A stretch of 64,000 nucleotides of DNA from Methanobacterium formicicum DSM 3637 (lineage in GTDB: Archaea; Methanobacteriota; Methanobacteria; Methanobacteriales; Methanobacteriaceae), in the NCBI RefSeq assembly GCF_000302455.1, contig NZ_AMPO01000001.1, positions 313,001-377,000 on the forward strand, given 5' to 3'. A program made the position numbers and the translations under genes. This document shows, one piece after another, positions 35,037-46,455 of this stretch. How positions within the stretch are numbered: position 1 is the first letter of the stretch; each line of letters opens with the position of its first letter. Under the pieces are notes generated by a model that saw nothing but the letters and a program-made list of their open reading frames with translations, searched no databases and had not been told where the DNA came from.

Positions 35037-36041
35037 CTATTCTGGTTTGGAGTGTACTCCAATTCCCAGTATATCATCTGCACCTTCAAAAACAGCCTTA
35101 GCAATCTGGGCGCTTCCCACGGAACCAGATGTCGGGGGTAGCATTACCACTTCTCCAATGTCTTCCACTTCATCCTGCAGTGAACCGAAAAAATCAAATG
35201 GTTCCTGCATGGATCCCACCGAACCCGTTAGTACCACTCCCTCTATTTCATTATTGGCGATTCCTGCCAGTCCCCATATTTCCATGACAATAGTCATGAG
35301 CATGGTTTCCAGGGCCAGCTCGGCCTGGGGGTCTTTTTCCTGGTATCGTTTCAGGAGAACGTCCTTGGCGTGGGCCACCTTTTCATCAATACCAGCCACT
35401 TTAACTGCACCTGCACGGGAAAAACACTGGTTAGCAGTGCGTAATCCTTCATCAACATCACGAATCATCTTCAAATCCAGGGGCCCGTGAACAATTCCCA
35501 TGGAACCAAGACAGGCATCCACCGCCCCCCTGATTTTCCCATTTTCCAGGAGAAGACTCACGGTGTTGGAGCTGATATCCGATACAATGAAGTGCTCATA
35601 TCCAGTTTCCAGATGGGCATTGTAACATATACTCACCTTTTCTGCACTGGCGTGATGAGAATACGCAGCTTTGAACCTAGGATCCATGGAAGGGGTGTTC
35701 TGGTGTAGTCCAGGTATTAAAACAGTGGGAATTCCTGAATTTTCAATCTCCTCATAAACAGCGGTACCACCACCGGTAACCTTTCCTGCTCCTTCAATGG
35801 AGAGAATACCCCTATTTTTCACATGTTCAAGGGGTGTTATTTTGTTTATACCGTCACCCATGGCGTAGGTAATGGCCATCAGCTGGATTGAATCCAGATC
35901 AACTATCCTGGAAAGTTCTTCCATTGCGGAAACCTCACCAGCGGAGAGTTCATCCCGTCCTATCTTGAGATGTTCTGGTTCTGGTTCTAAAACTGTAAAA
36001 GAAACACCTGTGGTTCCGTGATCCATTCCTACAAATACCAT
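35037..36041 (-). CDS. Methanogenesis marker protein 12
   Basis: A 334-residue member of methanogenesis marker protein 12 (UPF0285), a family of ASKHA (Hsp70/actin/sugar-kinase-like) ATPase fold proteins nearly restricted to methanogens. The N-terminal phosphate-loop-like GMDHGTTGVSFTV and the later GSVGSMQEPFDFF and TSGSVGSAQIAKAVF segments fit the nucleotide-binding fold. Marker 12 is present in most methanogens but has no proven reaction. GGGTGA lies seven bases before the ATG. It is 193 bases downstream of ilvC on the same strand, with a repeat-bearing gap that probably holds its own promoter. Confidence 0.88.
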   Translation of the reverse strand: MVFVGMDHGTTGVSFTVLEPEPEHLKIGRDELSAGEVSAMEELSRIVDLDSIQLMAITYAMGDGINKITPLEHVKNRGILSIEGAGKVTGGGTAVYEEIENSGIPTVLIPGLHQNTPSMDPRFKAAYSHHASAEKVSICYNAHLETGYEHFIVSDISSNTVSLLLENGKIRGAVDACLGSMGIVHGPLDLKMIRDVDEGLRTANQCFSRAGAVKVAGIDEKVAHAKDVLLKRYQEKDPQAELALETMLMTIVMEIWGLAGIANNEIEGVVLTGSVGSMQEPFDFFGSLQDEVEDIGEVVMLPPTSGSVGSAQIAKAVFEGADDILGIGVHSKPE

Positions 36042-36128
36042 TTTTAGTTCACCCGGGGTAAGATCAGTATTAGTGAAAGAGAAGTAAGTTAAATTAGTAA
36101 TTTTGATGATTTAAATAATAACCATTTA

Positions 36129-36198
36129 GATAAGTCATTAAATAAACTAAACTGATAAAGTCATCAGATAAGGTTATCTGAATAAAATCATTAGATAA
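36129..36198. repeat. ~25-bp spaced repeat GATAAAGTCATYAGATAA, three copies
   Basis: GATAAGTCATTAAATAA (36129-36145), GATAAAGTCATCAGATAA (36154-36171) and GAATAAAATCATTAGATAA (36180-36198) recur every ~25 bases. GATAAGGTTATC at 36167-36178 is additionally an inverted repeat. They lie in the ilvC-marker 12 gap. Confidence 0.65.
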
Positions 36199-36234
36199 AA
36201 TCCTGTTTTCAAATAAAAAAAGGGTGGAAAAGAA

Positions 36235-37221
<987 letters not shown>

Positions 37222-37263
37222 ATGGGTCACCTCTTTTAAAATTCAAAAGAAATACCACCAGGG

Positions 37264-37274
37264 GCATATAAGAA
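37264..37274 (-). promoter_or_regulatory. Possible ilvC promoter
   Basis: On the minus strand CTTATATGCC (near 37264-37274) is a TATA-like box about 45 bases before the ilvC ATG, and CTATAAATAA near 37388-37397 is a second one further up. Either would allow ilvC to be expressed apart from ilvBN. The 261-base gap is otherwise featureless. Confidence 0.35.
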
Positions 37275-37482
37275 ATTTTTTTCTTAGGTTTTTTTTATAT
37301 GTCTAATATTGATGGAGTTTGATTAATAAAGTTTGCCCTGAGTTGAATTAAGGCATATTAAACGCATTTAACTTCTAAAAACACCTTATTTATAGGGAAT
37401 AACAATATTTAAGGTGTAATTTAGGGGATTGCTTTAGTATTAAAAATAAAAATAAGGGGGGGTTAAGGATCAATAATAAATT

Positions 37483-37983
37483 TTATATTGTTTTTGAACC
37501 CCTTGATATGGCGGTTGGTCCAGTTCTGGAGATTTCTTTGATACCAAAGCTTCTTAAAAGGTCAATGAGTGCGTCGATTTTTTCAGGTGTTCCGGTGATC
37601 TCCAGAGTGAGATTTTCTGGTCCTGCATCAACGATTCTGCCCCTGAATATCTTGGCATATTGAATGATCTCTGAACGGGATCTTTCTGATGTGGCATGGG
37701 TCTTGATAAGACACAGCTCCCGGATTACAGTTCCCTCTGCATCCAGATCCCGCACCTTAATCACTTCGATGATCTTATTCAGTTGTTTGGTGATCTGTTC
37801 CAGGATTTTATCATCCCCCTGGGAGATGATGGTCATACGGGCAAGTCCATCCTGTTCTGAGGGTCCTACAGTGATACTGTCGATGTTGAAACCTCTACGG
37901 GTGAACAGGCCAGCAACACGCTGGAGGACACCTGGCCTGTGCAGTACTATGGCACTGATTATATGGCTTCTCTGCTGGTCCAT
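37483..37983 (-). CDS. ilvN: Acetolactate synthase small (regulatory) subunit
   Basis: A 166-residue ACT-domain regulatory subunit. The N-terminal ACT domain has SAIVLHRPGVLQRVAGLFTR and NIDSITVGPSEQDGLARMTI (taken as separate strands/helices), with the valine-binding glycine/asparagine region; a second ACT-like half follows from about residue 80. It activates the large subunit and confers feedback inhibition by valine. ATG 37983 is preceded by GGAGGTGA five bases upstream; the ribosome site overlaps the end of ilvB, whose stop ends one base before the ATG. Translational coupling with ilvB is therefore likely. Confidence 0.94.
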   Translation of the reverse strand: MDQQRSHIISAIVLHRPGVLQRVAGLFTRRGFNIDSITVGPSEQDGLARMTIISQGDDKILEQITKQLNKIIEVIKVRDLDAEGTVIRELCLIKTHATSERSRSEIIQYAKIFRGRIVDAGPENLTLEITGTPEKIDALIDLLRSFGIKEISRTGPTAISRGSKTI

Positions 37984-37984
37984 T

Positions 37985-39721
<1,737 letters not shown>

Positions 39722-40055
39722 ATTTGACACCTAAATTGTGTTGCTTGACAAATTTCCTTACAAATTTCCTTTATTTAAAAATTTTATTTAAAAAAATCCA
39801 CATTATTTTATTATATGCCGATTAGTTTTCATGTTATATGTATTTGTATGTATAATAATAATTGGAATTCATTAAAGGTTGATAAACTATTTACATGGTT
39901 AACCTACCTAATATCTGGCACGTAACGATATTTAAAAGGTAAATAAAGGGTTTTTTAGTGGAGCATTTACAGCTTCACCAAAGGCTCCTTTATAAAACCA
40001 TGAATTATATGTGTGTGGAATTAAAGATTTAATTTAAGAAACTTGGAGGGTTAAT
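39722..40055. other. Divergent promoter region ilvB / purD
   Basis: 334 bases. For purD, TTTATAAAAC at 39989-39998 is a clear TATA box, predicting a start near 40020. For ilvB, on the minus strand the TTTTAAATATCG stretch near 39926-39937 is the best candidate. No leader peptide or attenuator was seen for ilvB. Confidence 0.5.
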
Positions 40056-41369
40056 ATGAAGATTCTGGTGGTAGGAACTGGAGCAAGAGAACACGCCATT
40101 TGTCAGGCGTTACATAAAGAAGCTGATATTTATTCAATAATGAGCAATCAAAATCCGGGTATCGCCCGTATCTCCCAATTCAAGATTGGTAGTGAAATGG
40201 ACATTGAAGGGGTGAAAAAACAGGCCCTGGATTGGAAAGTGGACATGGCCATAATCGGACCAGAAGCACCCCTGGAACACGGAATAGTGGACATGCTCCA
40301 GGAAGCGGGCATTCCCTGTGTGGGACCCACACGTCAAGCTGCCAGAATTGAAACAGACAAGGCATTCATGAGGGAGTTATTCACCAAACATAACATCTCC
40401 GGATCCATTGCCTACGGTGCCTTTGACACAGTAGAAGATGCCGGTGAGTTCATCGATGACTTTGGTGATGATGTGGTGGTGAAGCCAGTAGGTTTAACCG
40501 GGGGGAAGGGAGTTAAAATCGTAGGTGAACACCTTAAAGACTCAGAAGAAGCTAAAAATTACGTTAAAGAGATTATTGACAATAAAATTGGCGGTCATGC
40601 CAGCGTGGTCATAGAAGAACGTCTGGTGGGTGAAGAATTCACAGTACAGGCTCTGGTGGATGGAGATCATTTAATTCCAATGCCAGCAGCTCAGGATCAT
40701 CCTCATGCCTACGAGGGAGATCAGGGCCCAATAACTGGGGGAATGGGTTCATATTCTGATAAAAATGGTCTTTTACCATTTCTTGAATCAAAAGAGTATG
40801 ATTCTGCGGTTAAAGTCATGGAAGAAACCATTAATGCAGTTAAAAAAGAGGTAGGTCCTTACAAGGGAGTTTTGTACGGTCAATTCATGTTATGCCGTGA
40901 CGGACCTAAATTAGTGGAATACAATGCTCGTTTCGGAGATCCAGAAGCCATGAACGTACTGCCACTTTTGGAAACCAGTATGGTAGAATTATGCCAGGGA
41001 GTAGTTGACGGAAACCTTAAAAAAGCTCATTTCAAGCCACAGGCAACAGTCTGCAAATATCTGGTCCCCAATGGTTATCCTGAAAGTGGAAAATCGGGCC
41101 AACCTATTCTGGTGGATGAAGAAAAGATTAAAGCCGAGGGTGGGCTGGTGTTTTACGCAGCAGTAAACCAAAAAGATGGAAATGTATTAACCACTGGTTC
41201 CAGGGCACTGGGCCTGGTCACCACGGGAGACAGTATCCATGATGCCGAAGAGCGCTGTGAAAGAGCTACCCAGCACGTGCACGGGGACCTGTACCACCGT
41301 AGTGATGTGGGAACTGATGAAATTATCCTGAAACGTATCCAGCATATGAATGAAATCCGCAAATCATAA
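40056..41369 (+). CDS. purD: Phosphoribosylamine-glycine ligase (GAR synthetase)
   Basis: A 437-residue ATP-grasp enzyme of purine synthesis joining glycine to phosphoribosylamine. The N-domain begins ILVVGTGAREHAICQAL, the ATP-grasp domain has KPVGLTGGKGVKIV near 143 and DHPHAYEGDQGPITGGMGSY near 211, and the metal-binding EYNARFGDPEAMNVLPLL near 288. Length is normal. GGAGG lies seven bases before the ATG. The adjacent coiled-coil gene is 76 bases downstream and may be cotranscribed. Confidence 0.96.
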   Translation: MKILVVGTGAREHAICQALHKEADIYSIMSNQNPGIARISQFKIGSEMDIEGVKKQALDWKVDMAIIGPEAPLEHGIVDMLQEAGIPCVGPTRQAARIETDKAFMRELFTKHNISGSIAYGAFDTVEDAGEFIDDFGDDVVVKPVGLTGGKGVKIVGEHLKDSEEAKNYVKEIIDNKIGGHASVVIEERLVGEEFTVQALVDGDHLIPMPAAQDHPHAYEGDQGPITGGMGSYSDKNGLLPFLESKEYDSAVKVMEETINAVKKEVGPYKGVLYGQFMLCRDGPKLVEYNARFGDPEAMNVLPLLETSMVELCQGVVDGNLKKAHFKPQATVCKYLVPNGYPESGKSGQPILVDEEKIKAEGGLVFYAAVNQKDGNVLTTGSRALGLVTTGDSIHDAEERCERATQHVHGDLYHRSDVGTDEIILKRIQHMNEIRKS

Positions 41370-41445
41370 ACATCCACAAAAAAATTAGAGTGTAAATAAT
41401 TCTTCATGAATGGATGGAGTAATGTTGAGGGTTAGGGGGGTTTAA

Positions 41446-42009
41446 ATGACCAGATCCAGAAGATACCTGAATAATCTGCCCAATGCTGAAAGAATTAAGC
41501 AAATAGCACGCGAAATACTGGACAATGAGTTGAAACTGGACCAGGCCCTGCAAGACAATGCCCGGATAAAAGCTGAGATTCTAACGCTGGAATCTCAAAT
41601 TTTATCATTCAATACATGGGAAGACCCTCAAAAAATAAAAAACACAAAGAGTAAGTTAGACCAGTTAGGCAATGGCCTGCAACGGAATGATAAAGAAATT
41701 GCTCATCTTAAAGAGGAGATTTCTAATTCCAAGTCATTAGTAGATGAAGAGATAAGGGAAGGCCTGTCCAAACTTTTTAAAAAGGCAAAATCAAACCGGG
41801 ATGAAGCACAGCAGGATATTATCAAACATCAGCAACTGGTAGAAGAAGCCCATAATAGGCTTATGGATAATCCTGCTGAAGAATCTGAAAATCTCCGTGA
41901 AGAATGGATTCGGAATTTGGTAAAGGTCAGTATAGTTGAGGAAAAATTAAAAAACAGTGAAAAAGAGCTTGAGGCGATTAAACGGGTTTACAGGCTTGAA
42001 TTCGGTTAA
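41446..42009 (+). CDS. Unrecognised coiled-coil protein, 187 aa
   Basis: A 187-residue, highly charged, almost entirely helical protein with no cysteine, signal peptide or membrane segment. Heptad-like spacing of leucine/isoleucine is visible from about residue 25 to 180, interrupted near residue 55 (FNTWEDPQ) and near 140 (NPAEESEN), suggesting two or three helices folding back into a bundle. GGGGGG lies four bases before the ATG, a very strong ribosome site. It follows purD. No family or function is recognised; it is a candidate structural or scaffold protein. Confidence 0.55.
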   Translation: MTRSRRYLNNLPNAERIKQIAREILDNELKLDQALQDNARIKAEILTLESQILSFNTWEDPQKIKNTKSKLDQLGNGLQRNDKEIAHLKEEISNSKSLVDEEIREGLSKLFKKAKSNRDEAQQDIIKHQQLVEEAHNRLMDNPAEESENLREEWIRNLVKVSIVEEKLKNSEKELEAIKRVYRLEFG

Positions 42010-42103
42010 ATATTGCATGTTCTAAGATTTGCTGTGATATTATGAGTTGCTGTGATGTTCGAAAATCATCTCTGTAGAATATCACCAAAAAATTTTATCC
42101 TGG

Positions 42104-42140
<37 letters not shown>

Positions 42141-42243
42141 TCTTCAGAAGTAATAACAAACTCATAATAATAAAAACAAAATTATCATTACTTCGCTATC
42201 AATTTTTATTTAAAAATAAGGATTAACTTAAGGGATGAGTTAT

Positions 42244-43149
42244 ATGAAACATCTTTTATCCGCGCAAGACGCGCGAAACCATCTGGATGAAATACTGGAA
42301 AAAGCAGAAGAGTTTAAAAAAGGACAAGGACCTGAAAAACCATTAAAAGGCAAATCACTGGCTATGGTTTTTGAAAAATCTTCAACCAGAACCAGGATAT
42401 CCTTCGAAGTTGGTATGTACCAGTTAGGTGGACATCCACTGTATTTATCCGCTTCAGACCTTCAGCTAGGGCGAGGAGAGATCATTCCGGACACTGCACG
42501 GGCAATGAGTCGTTATGTAGATGGAATTATGATCAGGGCACGTGAGCACGATGATGTCCTCCAGTTTGCCAAGTACGCAGATATCCCGGTGATAAATGGT
42601 TTAACCAATCTAGAACACCCCTGCCAGGCCTTTACTGATATTTTCACCATACTGGAGCGCAAAAACACTTTAGACCTTAAGATGACATTTATGGGTGATG
42701 GGAACAACGTATGTAACTCTCTATTGCTGGCAACAGCCATGGTGGGCATGGATTTCACTGTAGCCTGTCCTCCAGGTTATGAGCCTGATCAGGTTATTTT
42801 AGAAGAGGCAGAGAAGATTGCTGAAAAATCAGGTTCAGTTATTAAAATCACCAGTGATGTTGCAGAAGCAGTTAAGGATGCTGATGTAATTTACACTGAT
42901 GTATGGGTTAGTATGGGTGATGAAGCCGAAGAAGCCCAGAGAATAAAAGACATGCATGATTATCAGGTTAACCAGGATATCCTGGCAATGGCTGCCGAGG
43001 ATGCTATGGTCCTGCACTGTCTCCCTGCTATAAGGGGTCAGGAAATAACTGAAGAAGTTTTAAATGGTCCGCAATCAGCTGTGTGGGATCAGGCTGAGAA
43101 CCGTTTACATGTGCAAAAAGCTATAATGTACCTCTTAATGAAGAGTTGA
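42244..43149 (+). CDS. argF: Ornithine carbamoyltransferase
   Basis: A 301-residue transcarbamylase of arginine synthesis (citrulline from ornithine and carbamoyl phosphate). The carbamoyl-phosphate loop FEKSSTRTR is at 43-51, HPCQAFTD near 124, and the ornithine-site HCLPAIRGQEIT near 257. ATG 42244 is preferred: AGGGATGA lies seven bases before it. ATG 42235 is in-frame but immediately follows AAGGG. The upstream 234 bases contain no other gene. argS is encoded nearby on the other strand but not in the same unit. Confidence 0.95.
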   Translation: MKHLLSAQDARNHLDEILEKAEEFKKGQGPEKPLKGKSLAMVFEKSSTRTRISFEVGMYQLGGHPLYLSASDLQLGRGEIIPDTARAMSRYVDGIMIRAREHDDVLQFAKYADIPVINGLTNLEHPCQAFTDIFTILERKNTLDLKMTFMGDGNNVCNSLLLATAMVGMDFTVACPPGYEPDQVILEEAEKIAEKSGSVIKITSDVAEAVKDADVIYTDVWVSMGDEAEEAQRIKDMHDYQVNQDILAMAAEDAMVLHCLPAIRGQEITEEVLNGPQSAVWDQAENRLHVQKAIMYLLMKS

Positions 43150-43202
43150 AGAAAATTTGAATTTACTCTGTGTGAATTTGTTAAGGTTACCAATTTTCAT
43201 TA

Positions 43203-43256
43203 AAAAACACTATTCCAAAAACACTATTCCAAAAATAGTTAATGATAGCTATCATT
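43203..43256. repeat. 14-bp tandem duplication plus 16-bp perfect palindrome
   Basis: AAAAACACTATTCC is repeated at 43203-43216 and 43217-43230, with a partial third copy. Ten bases later AATGATAGCTATCATT (43241-43256) is a perfect palindrome. The site is in the convergent gap between argF and the TetR gene; the palindrome could be a protein-binding site or end-of-transcript hairpin, but no T-run follows directly. Confidence 0.6.
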
Positions 43257-43324
43257 GTGAGAAATGGAAAGATTTAAAAAAACTTTAAAAAAATAAAAGC
43301 GGAAAAAATAGGTGGAAAATGAGA

Positions 43325-43876
43325 TTATACTTCCAGGCATCTGGAATGATAATCTATAAATTCTTCAACAGCTTTGTCCAAATCAAAATACGCCTGTCCT
43401 GTTTTTCGGTTAAGAGTGATGAAATACAGGAAGCTCAAGATCATGTAGGCCAGCACAGTAGGATCCACATTTTTTTGAGGGAATATTTCTTCCAGGAACT
43501 TAGACAGATGCAGTATGAAGATTTCAGTAATGGAATTGGAAACATTGTCTCGTTCATAAACGATTATATTCACGTATTCAAAGTTTTTATCAACTAAATC
43601 CACTAAATTTAGGATTAAGGATTTGAATTGGGTTTTAGGGTCTGTTACTTCCTCATCTAGAACCAGTAGGGAATTAACATCTTCCATTACCCTCTGTTTG
43701 TTTACAGTTAGAACCTTATTAAAAAGATTTTCTTTTGTTTCGAACTTTCTAAAAAGGGTCATCTCAGTAAAACCAGACTTTTCGGCGATTATTCTGGTTC
43801 TAGCACCAGTATAACCATTTTCTGAGAAAACTTTTAAAGCAGCGTCTAATATTTTTTGTTCAGTATTAGTAGACAT
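43325..43876 (-). CDS. TetR-family transcriptional regulator
   Basis: A 183-residue protein with an N-terminal TetR helix-turn-helix: EQKILDAALKVFSENGYTGA at about 6-25 and TRIIAEKSGFTEMTLFRKFE at 27-46. The helical C-terminal part has no conserved ligand motif and includes a hydrophobic ILSFLYFITL. ATG 43876 is chosen with AAGGGAT seven bases upstream; an ATG at 43885 is too close to that site. The target is unknown. An AAACATT/AATGTTT inverted repeat spans 43892-43925 just upstream, and two larger palindromes lie at 44029-44075, so self-regulation is plausible. Confidence 0.85.
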   Translation of the reverse strand: MSTNTEQKILDAALKVFSENGYTGARTRIIAEKSGFTEMTLFRKFETKENLFNKVLTVNKQRVMEDVNSLLVLDEEVTDPKTQFKSLILNLVDLVDKNFEYVNIIVYERDNVSNSITEIFILHLSKFLEEIFPQKNVDPTVLAYMILSFLYFITLNRKTGQAYFDLDKAVEEFIDYHSRCLEV

Positions 43877-43891
43877 TAAATACATCCCTTG

Positions 43892-43925
43892 AAACATTTT
43901 CTTAAATAAATTTGTTTTAATGTTT
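43892..43925 (-). promoter_or_regulatory. Candidate TetR-regulator operator
   Basis: AAACATT (43892-43898) and AATGTTT (43919-43925) form an inverted repeat with a 20-base AT spacer, 16 to 49 bases before the chosen TetR start. TetR proteins usually bind such sites over their own promoter. Short arms make this tentative. Confidence 0.3.
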
Positions 43926-44028
43926 TATAATAATCTTATAATAATCAACAGCTTAATAATCATCACCTAATTCTACATTTTAAGAATCAGCTAATTATAT
44001 CAAGATGTGTTCTCTATATTCAATTACT

Positions 44029-44075
44029 TTAATAAAGGTTTAAGAACCTTAATTTAATAAGGTTTAGAACCTTAA
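44029..44075. repeat. Two tandem AAGGTTTWAGAACCTTAA palindromes
   Basis: TTAATAAAGGTTTAAGAACCTTAA (44029-44052, quoted in halves: TTAATAAAGGTT and TAAGAACCTTAA) is followed by TTTAATAAGGTTTAGAACCTTAA (44053-44075, halves TTTAATAAGGTTT and AGAACCTTAA). Each contains AAGGTT...AACCTT arms and the two are 24 bases apart. They lie between the argS stop and the TetR gene. Confidence 0.7.
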
Positions 44076-44114
44076 CTTGCATCATAAGTATTCTCTCTTA
44101 TTCTTATCCACTAC

Positions 44115-45809
44115 TCACATTGATACCGGGGCTTCTATTCCCAGTAGATCAAGGCAATTTCTAATGGTTATGCGGGATTTGTCTACCATGAGAAGTCTTA
44201 AGAATTCTTTTTCAGATCCAATCACTGGAACTGATTTATAAAATTTATTGAAGGCACCAGCCACTTCAAGGGCGTACTGGGCCACAGAATGAACTCTCAG
44301 GTCTCTAGCTGAATCTTCAATAACGGTACTGAATTTAGCCAGGGTTTTTAAGAGGTCGACTTCCAGTGTATCCAGATCATGGAAGTTCAAAGTATCCATT
44401 TTTACCTCTGATGGAGTGAATCCGCCTGCTTTTTCCAGTAATTTACATGCTCGGGCATGAGCATACTGGATAGATGCACATCCTCTTTCAAAACTTAATG
44501 CTTCATCCCATTTAAATACAATGTGCTTTTCTGGGGATAATCGTGCAATATAATAGCGTATAGCTCCCACACCGATGATTTTTGCAATTTTCTTTTTCTC
44601 ATCTTCACCCAGTTCCGGTCTTCGCTCATCCAGTTCTACCCTGGCCCTCTGGGTGGCTTCGTCTATCAGCTCATCCACACTGATGAACACTCCCCTCCGA
44701 GTGGACATGGATCCTTCAGGCAGGGTGATGAACTCGTAGAAAATAACATCCGGACTTTTTCCCCCTAATAAGCCCAGGGCAATTTTTAACTGGTCAATGG
44801 CCAGTTTATGATCCGAACCCAGAACATCCACCACCTGATCTGAGTTTTCAGATTTTTGCAAGTGATAGGCCAAGTCTCGGGTACTGTAAAGGGATGTTCC
44901 ATCTGAACGGGTTAAAATAAGTTCTTTTTCAATTCCGTAATCAGTAAGATCCAGGTAGAGCACATCATTTTGTTTGGTGTATTCATCCAGGGTTTCCAGT
45001 ATTTTCTTCATTGAACCGTCCCTGACAAACTGGCTCTCCCATACGAATGCGTCGTGGGTGATGTTCATACGGCGGGAAGTATTTTCCACCCCTTCCAGGC
45101 AATTACTAACCACTTCCTTAAACATTGATTCCAGTTCCGGGGGGTTTTCTTCCTCGTATGTTTTAAGGATAGAATCTATCTGGCTTTTAATTTCTGGATT
45201 TGCTTTTAATTTCTGGTTAACCTGGAAGTAAAGTTTCCCTATCTCCACATCTTTCTTTCCATCAGGATCCATCTGGTAGTCCAGGTTTTGAAGTCCCCAA
45301 ACGATCATGGCTATCTGTCGTCCCATATCATTAACGTAGTACTGGGTTTCCACCTGGAAACCAGCTGCTCTAAGAACTCGGGCCAGTGAATCGCCTATAA
45401 TTGCGTTTCTGATGTGTCCAATGTGTAATGGTCCGTTGGGATTGGCAGAAGTGTGCTCCAGGATTACTTTTTCTTGCTTGTTTTCCAGAGCACCGTAGTC
45501 TTCCTGAATTGATTCAAGAACCATCCGTGAGAACATTTCCGGGTCAAAGAAAAAGTTAACATAGGGTCCTTTGGATTCTACTTTTTTAAAAGGAGGTATA
45601 ATTTCAATGTTACCTGAAATGTTTTGTGAAATCTCCACTGGAGATTTTTTAAGTGATGAAGCTAATTGAAAAGCCACGGAAGTGGCCAGATCACCCATAT
45701 TGGAGTTGGGTGGTACTTCAAATTTGATTTCAGAGGGTTCTTCCCATCCGAGATCTTGAATTGTTTTTTTCACGGATTGAATAGCATATTGTTCCAGTTT
45801 TCTGTACAT
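44115..45809 (-). CDS. argS: Arginyl-tRNA synthetase
   Basis: A 564-residue class I aminoacyl-tRNA synthetase. The N-terminal Add1 domain (tRNA D-loop binding) covers about 1-100; NPNGPLHIGHIRNAIIGDSL near 118 contains the HIGH motif; the KMSKS equivalent is represented by GSMSTRRGVF near 365, as is usual for ArgRS, which often has a degenerate KMSKS. The C-terminal DALR anticodon-binding domain starts near 440. AAGGTGA lies four bases before the ATG. It seems monocistronic. Confidence 0.96.
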   Translation of the reverse strand: MYRKLEQYAIQSVKKTIQDLGWEEPSEIKFEVPPNSNMGDLATSVAFQLASSLKKSPVEISQNISGNIEIIPPFKKVESKGPYVNFFFDPEMFSRMVLESIQEDYGALENKQEKVILEHTSANPNGPLHIGHIRNAIIGDSLARVLRAAGFQVETQYYVNDMGRQIAMIVWGLQNLDYQMDPDGKKDVEIGKLYFQVNQKLKANPEIKSQIDSILKTYEEENPPELESMFKEVVSNCLEGVENTSRRMNITHDAFVWESQFVRDGSMKKILETLDEYTKQNDVLYLDLTDYGIEKELILTRSDGTSLYSTRDLAYHLQKSENSDQVVDVLGSDHKLAIDQLKIALGLLGGKSPDVIFYEFITLPEGSMSTRRGVFISVDELIDEATQRARVELDERRPELGEDEKKKIAKIIGVGAIRYYIARLSPEKHIVFKWDEALSFERGCASIQYAHARACKLLEKAGGFTPSEVKMDTLNFHDLDTLEVDLLKTLAKFSTVIEDSARDLRVHSVAQYALEVAGAFNKFYKSVPVIGSEKEFLRLLMVDKSRITIRNCLDLLGIEAPVSM

Positions 45810-45957
45810 GAATTCACCTTGTAAGTGGGAGTTTTTTTGATAATAGTGGTTAATTTTATGATAATCAATTTTTTTATTGTAGGTGTATGATATTAGTAGA
45901 TTGATTTAGTTTAGTAAATTAATTTAGTGGATTGTAAAATAAAGCAGAATCAGTGGA

Positions 45958-46446
45958 TTATAATCCACGGATCCATAGGGTTATGTAACCAATTTTAGGG
46001 ATTACCAGGGGCTGGTTACCAATACTCACTACTTTGGCCTGTACCTGTCCTGTTGAAACCAAACTCGGGTCTGGTTTGGGATTATTATCTCCCTTGGTAA
46101 CGTAATATTTTTGTCCATCCGATCCGGTCTGAATGCTGATTATACGATGGATAACAGGTTCAGGGAACCAGGTGGCATTGTATATGATAATATCTCCTAC
46201 ATTCAGATCAGTGGGGTTAACTTCCTGGATACCAAACAGGTTGGTTTTTTCTATTACCACCACGTCTCCCCGGTAGAAGACTGGTTCCATACTTCCAGAA
46301 ACCACCACATTCAGGTGCTGGGCCAGTATAATCCCCACCAGTATGATTATAACATAACTGGCTATTTCCTTTCCCATACTACTGGATTTTTCCTTAGGAG
46401 GGGATTTAGGTTTTTGTTTAACTTTATTATTCCTCTTTTTGGCCAT
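45958..46446 (-). CDS. Signal peptidase I (archaeal type)
   Basis: A 162-residue membrane-bound S26 serine peptidase that removes signal peptides from secreted proteins. A lysine-rich cytoplasmic tail (1-28) precedes one transmembrane helix (about 29-48); then come the catalytic serine in VSGSMEPVFYRGD, the GDIIIYNATWFPEPVIHRI segment with the archaeal-type histidine, and YVTKGDNNPKPDP with the aspartates. Archaeal/ER-type enzymes use histidine instead of the bacterial lysine. GGGTGG precedes the ATG, which is nine bases after the ilvD stop, so it is cotranscribed with ilvD. Confidence 0.9.
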   Translation of the reverse strand: MAKKRNNKVKQKPKSPPKEKSSSMGKEIASYVIIILVGIILAQHLNVVVSGSMEPVFYRGDVVVIEKTNLFGIQEVNPTDLNVGDIIIYNATWFPEPVIHRIISIQTGSDGQKYYVTKGDNNPKPDPSLVSTGQVQAKVVSIGNQPLVIPKIGYITLWIRGL

Positions 46447-46455
46447 TAAACCACC

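Noticed and set aside
34892..35101. 69-codon plus-strand frame in the surE-marker 12 gap
   Set aside because: Runs through two palindromes and overlaps the 3' end of marker protein 12; no ribosome site.
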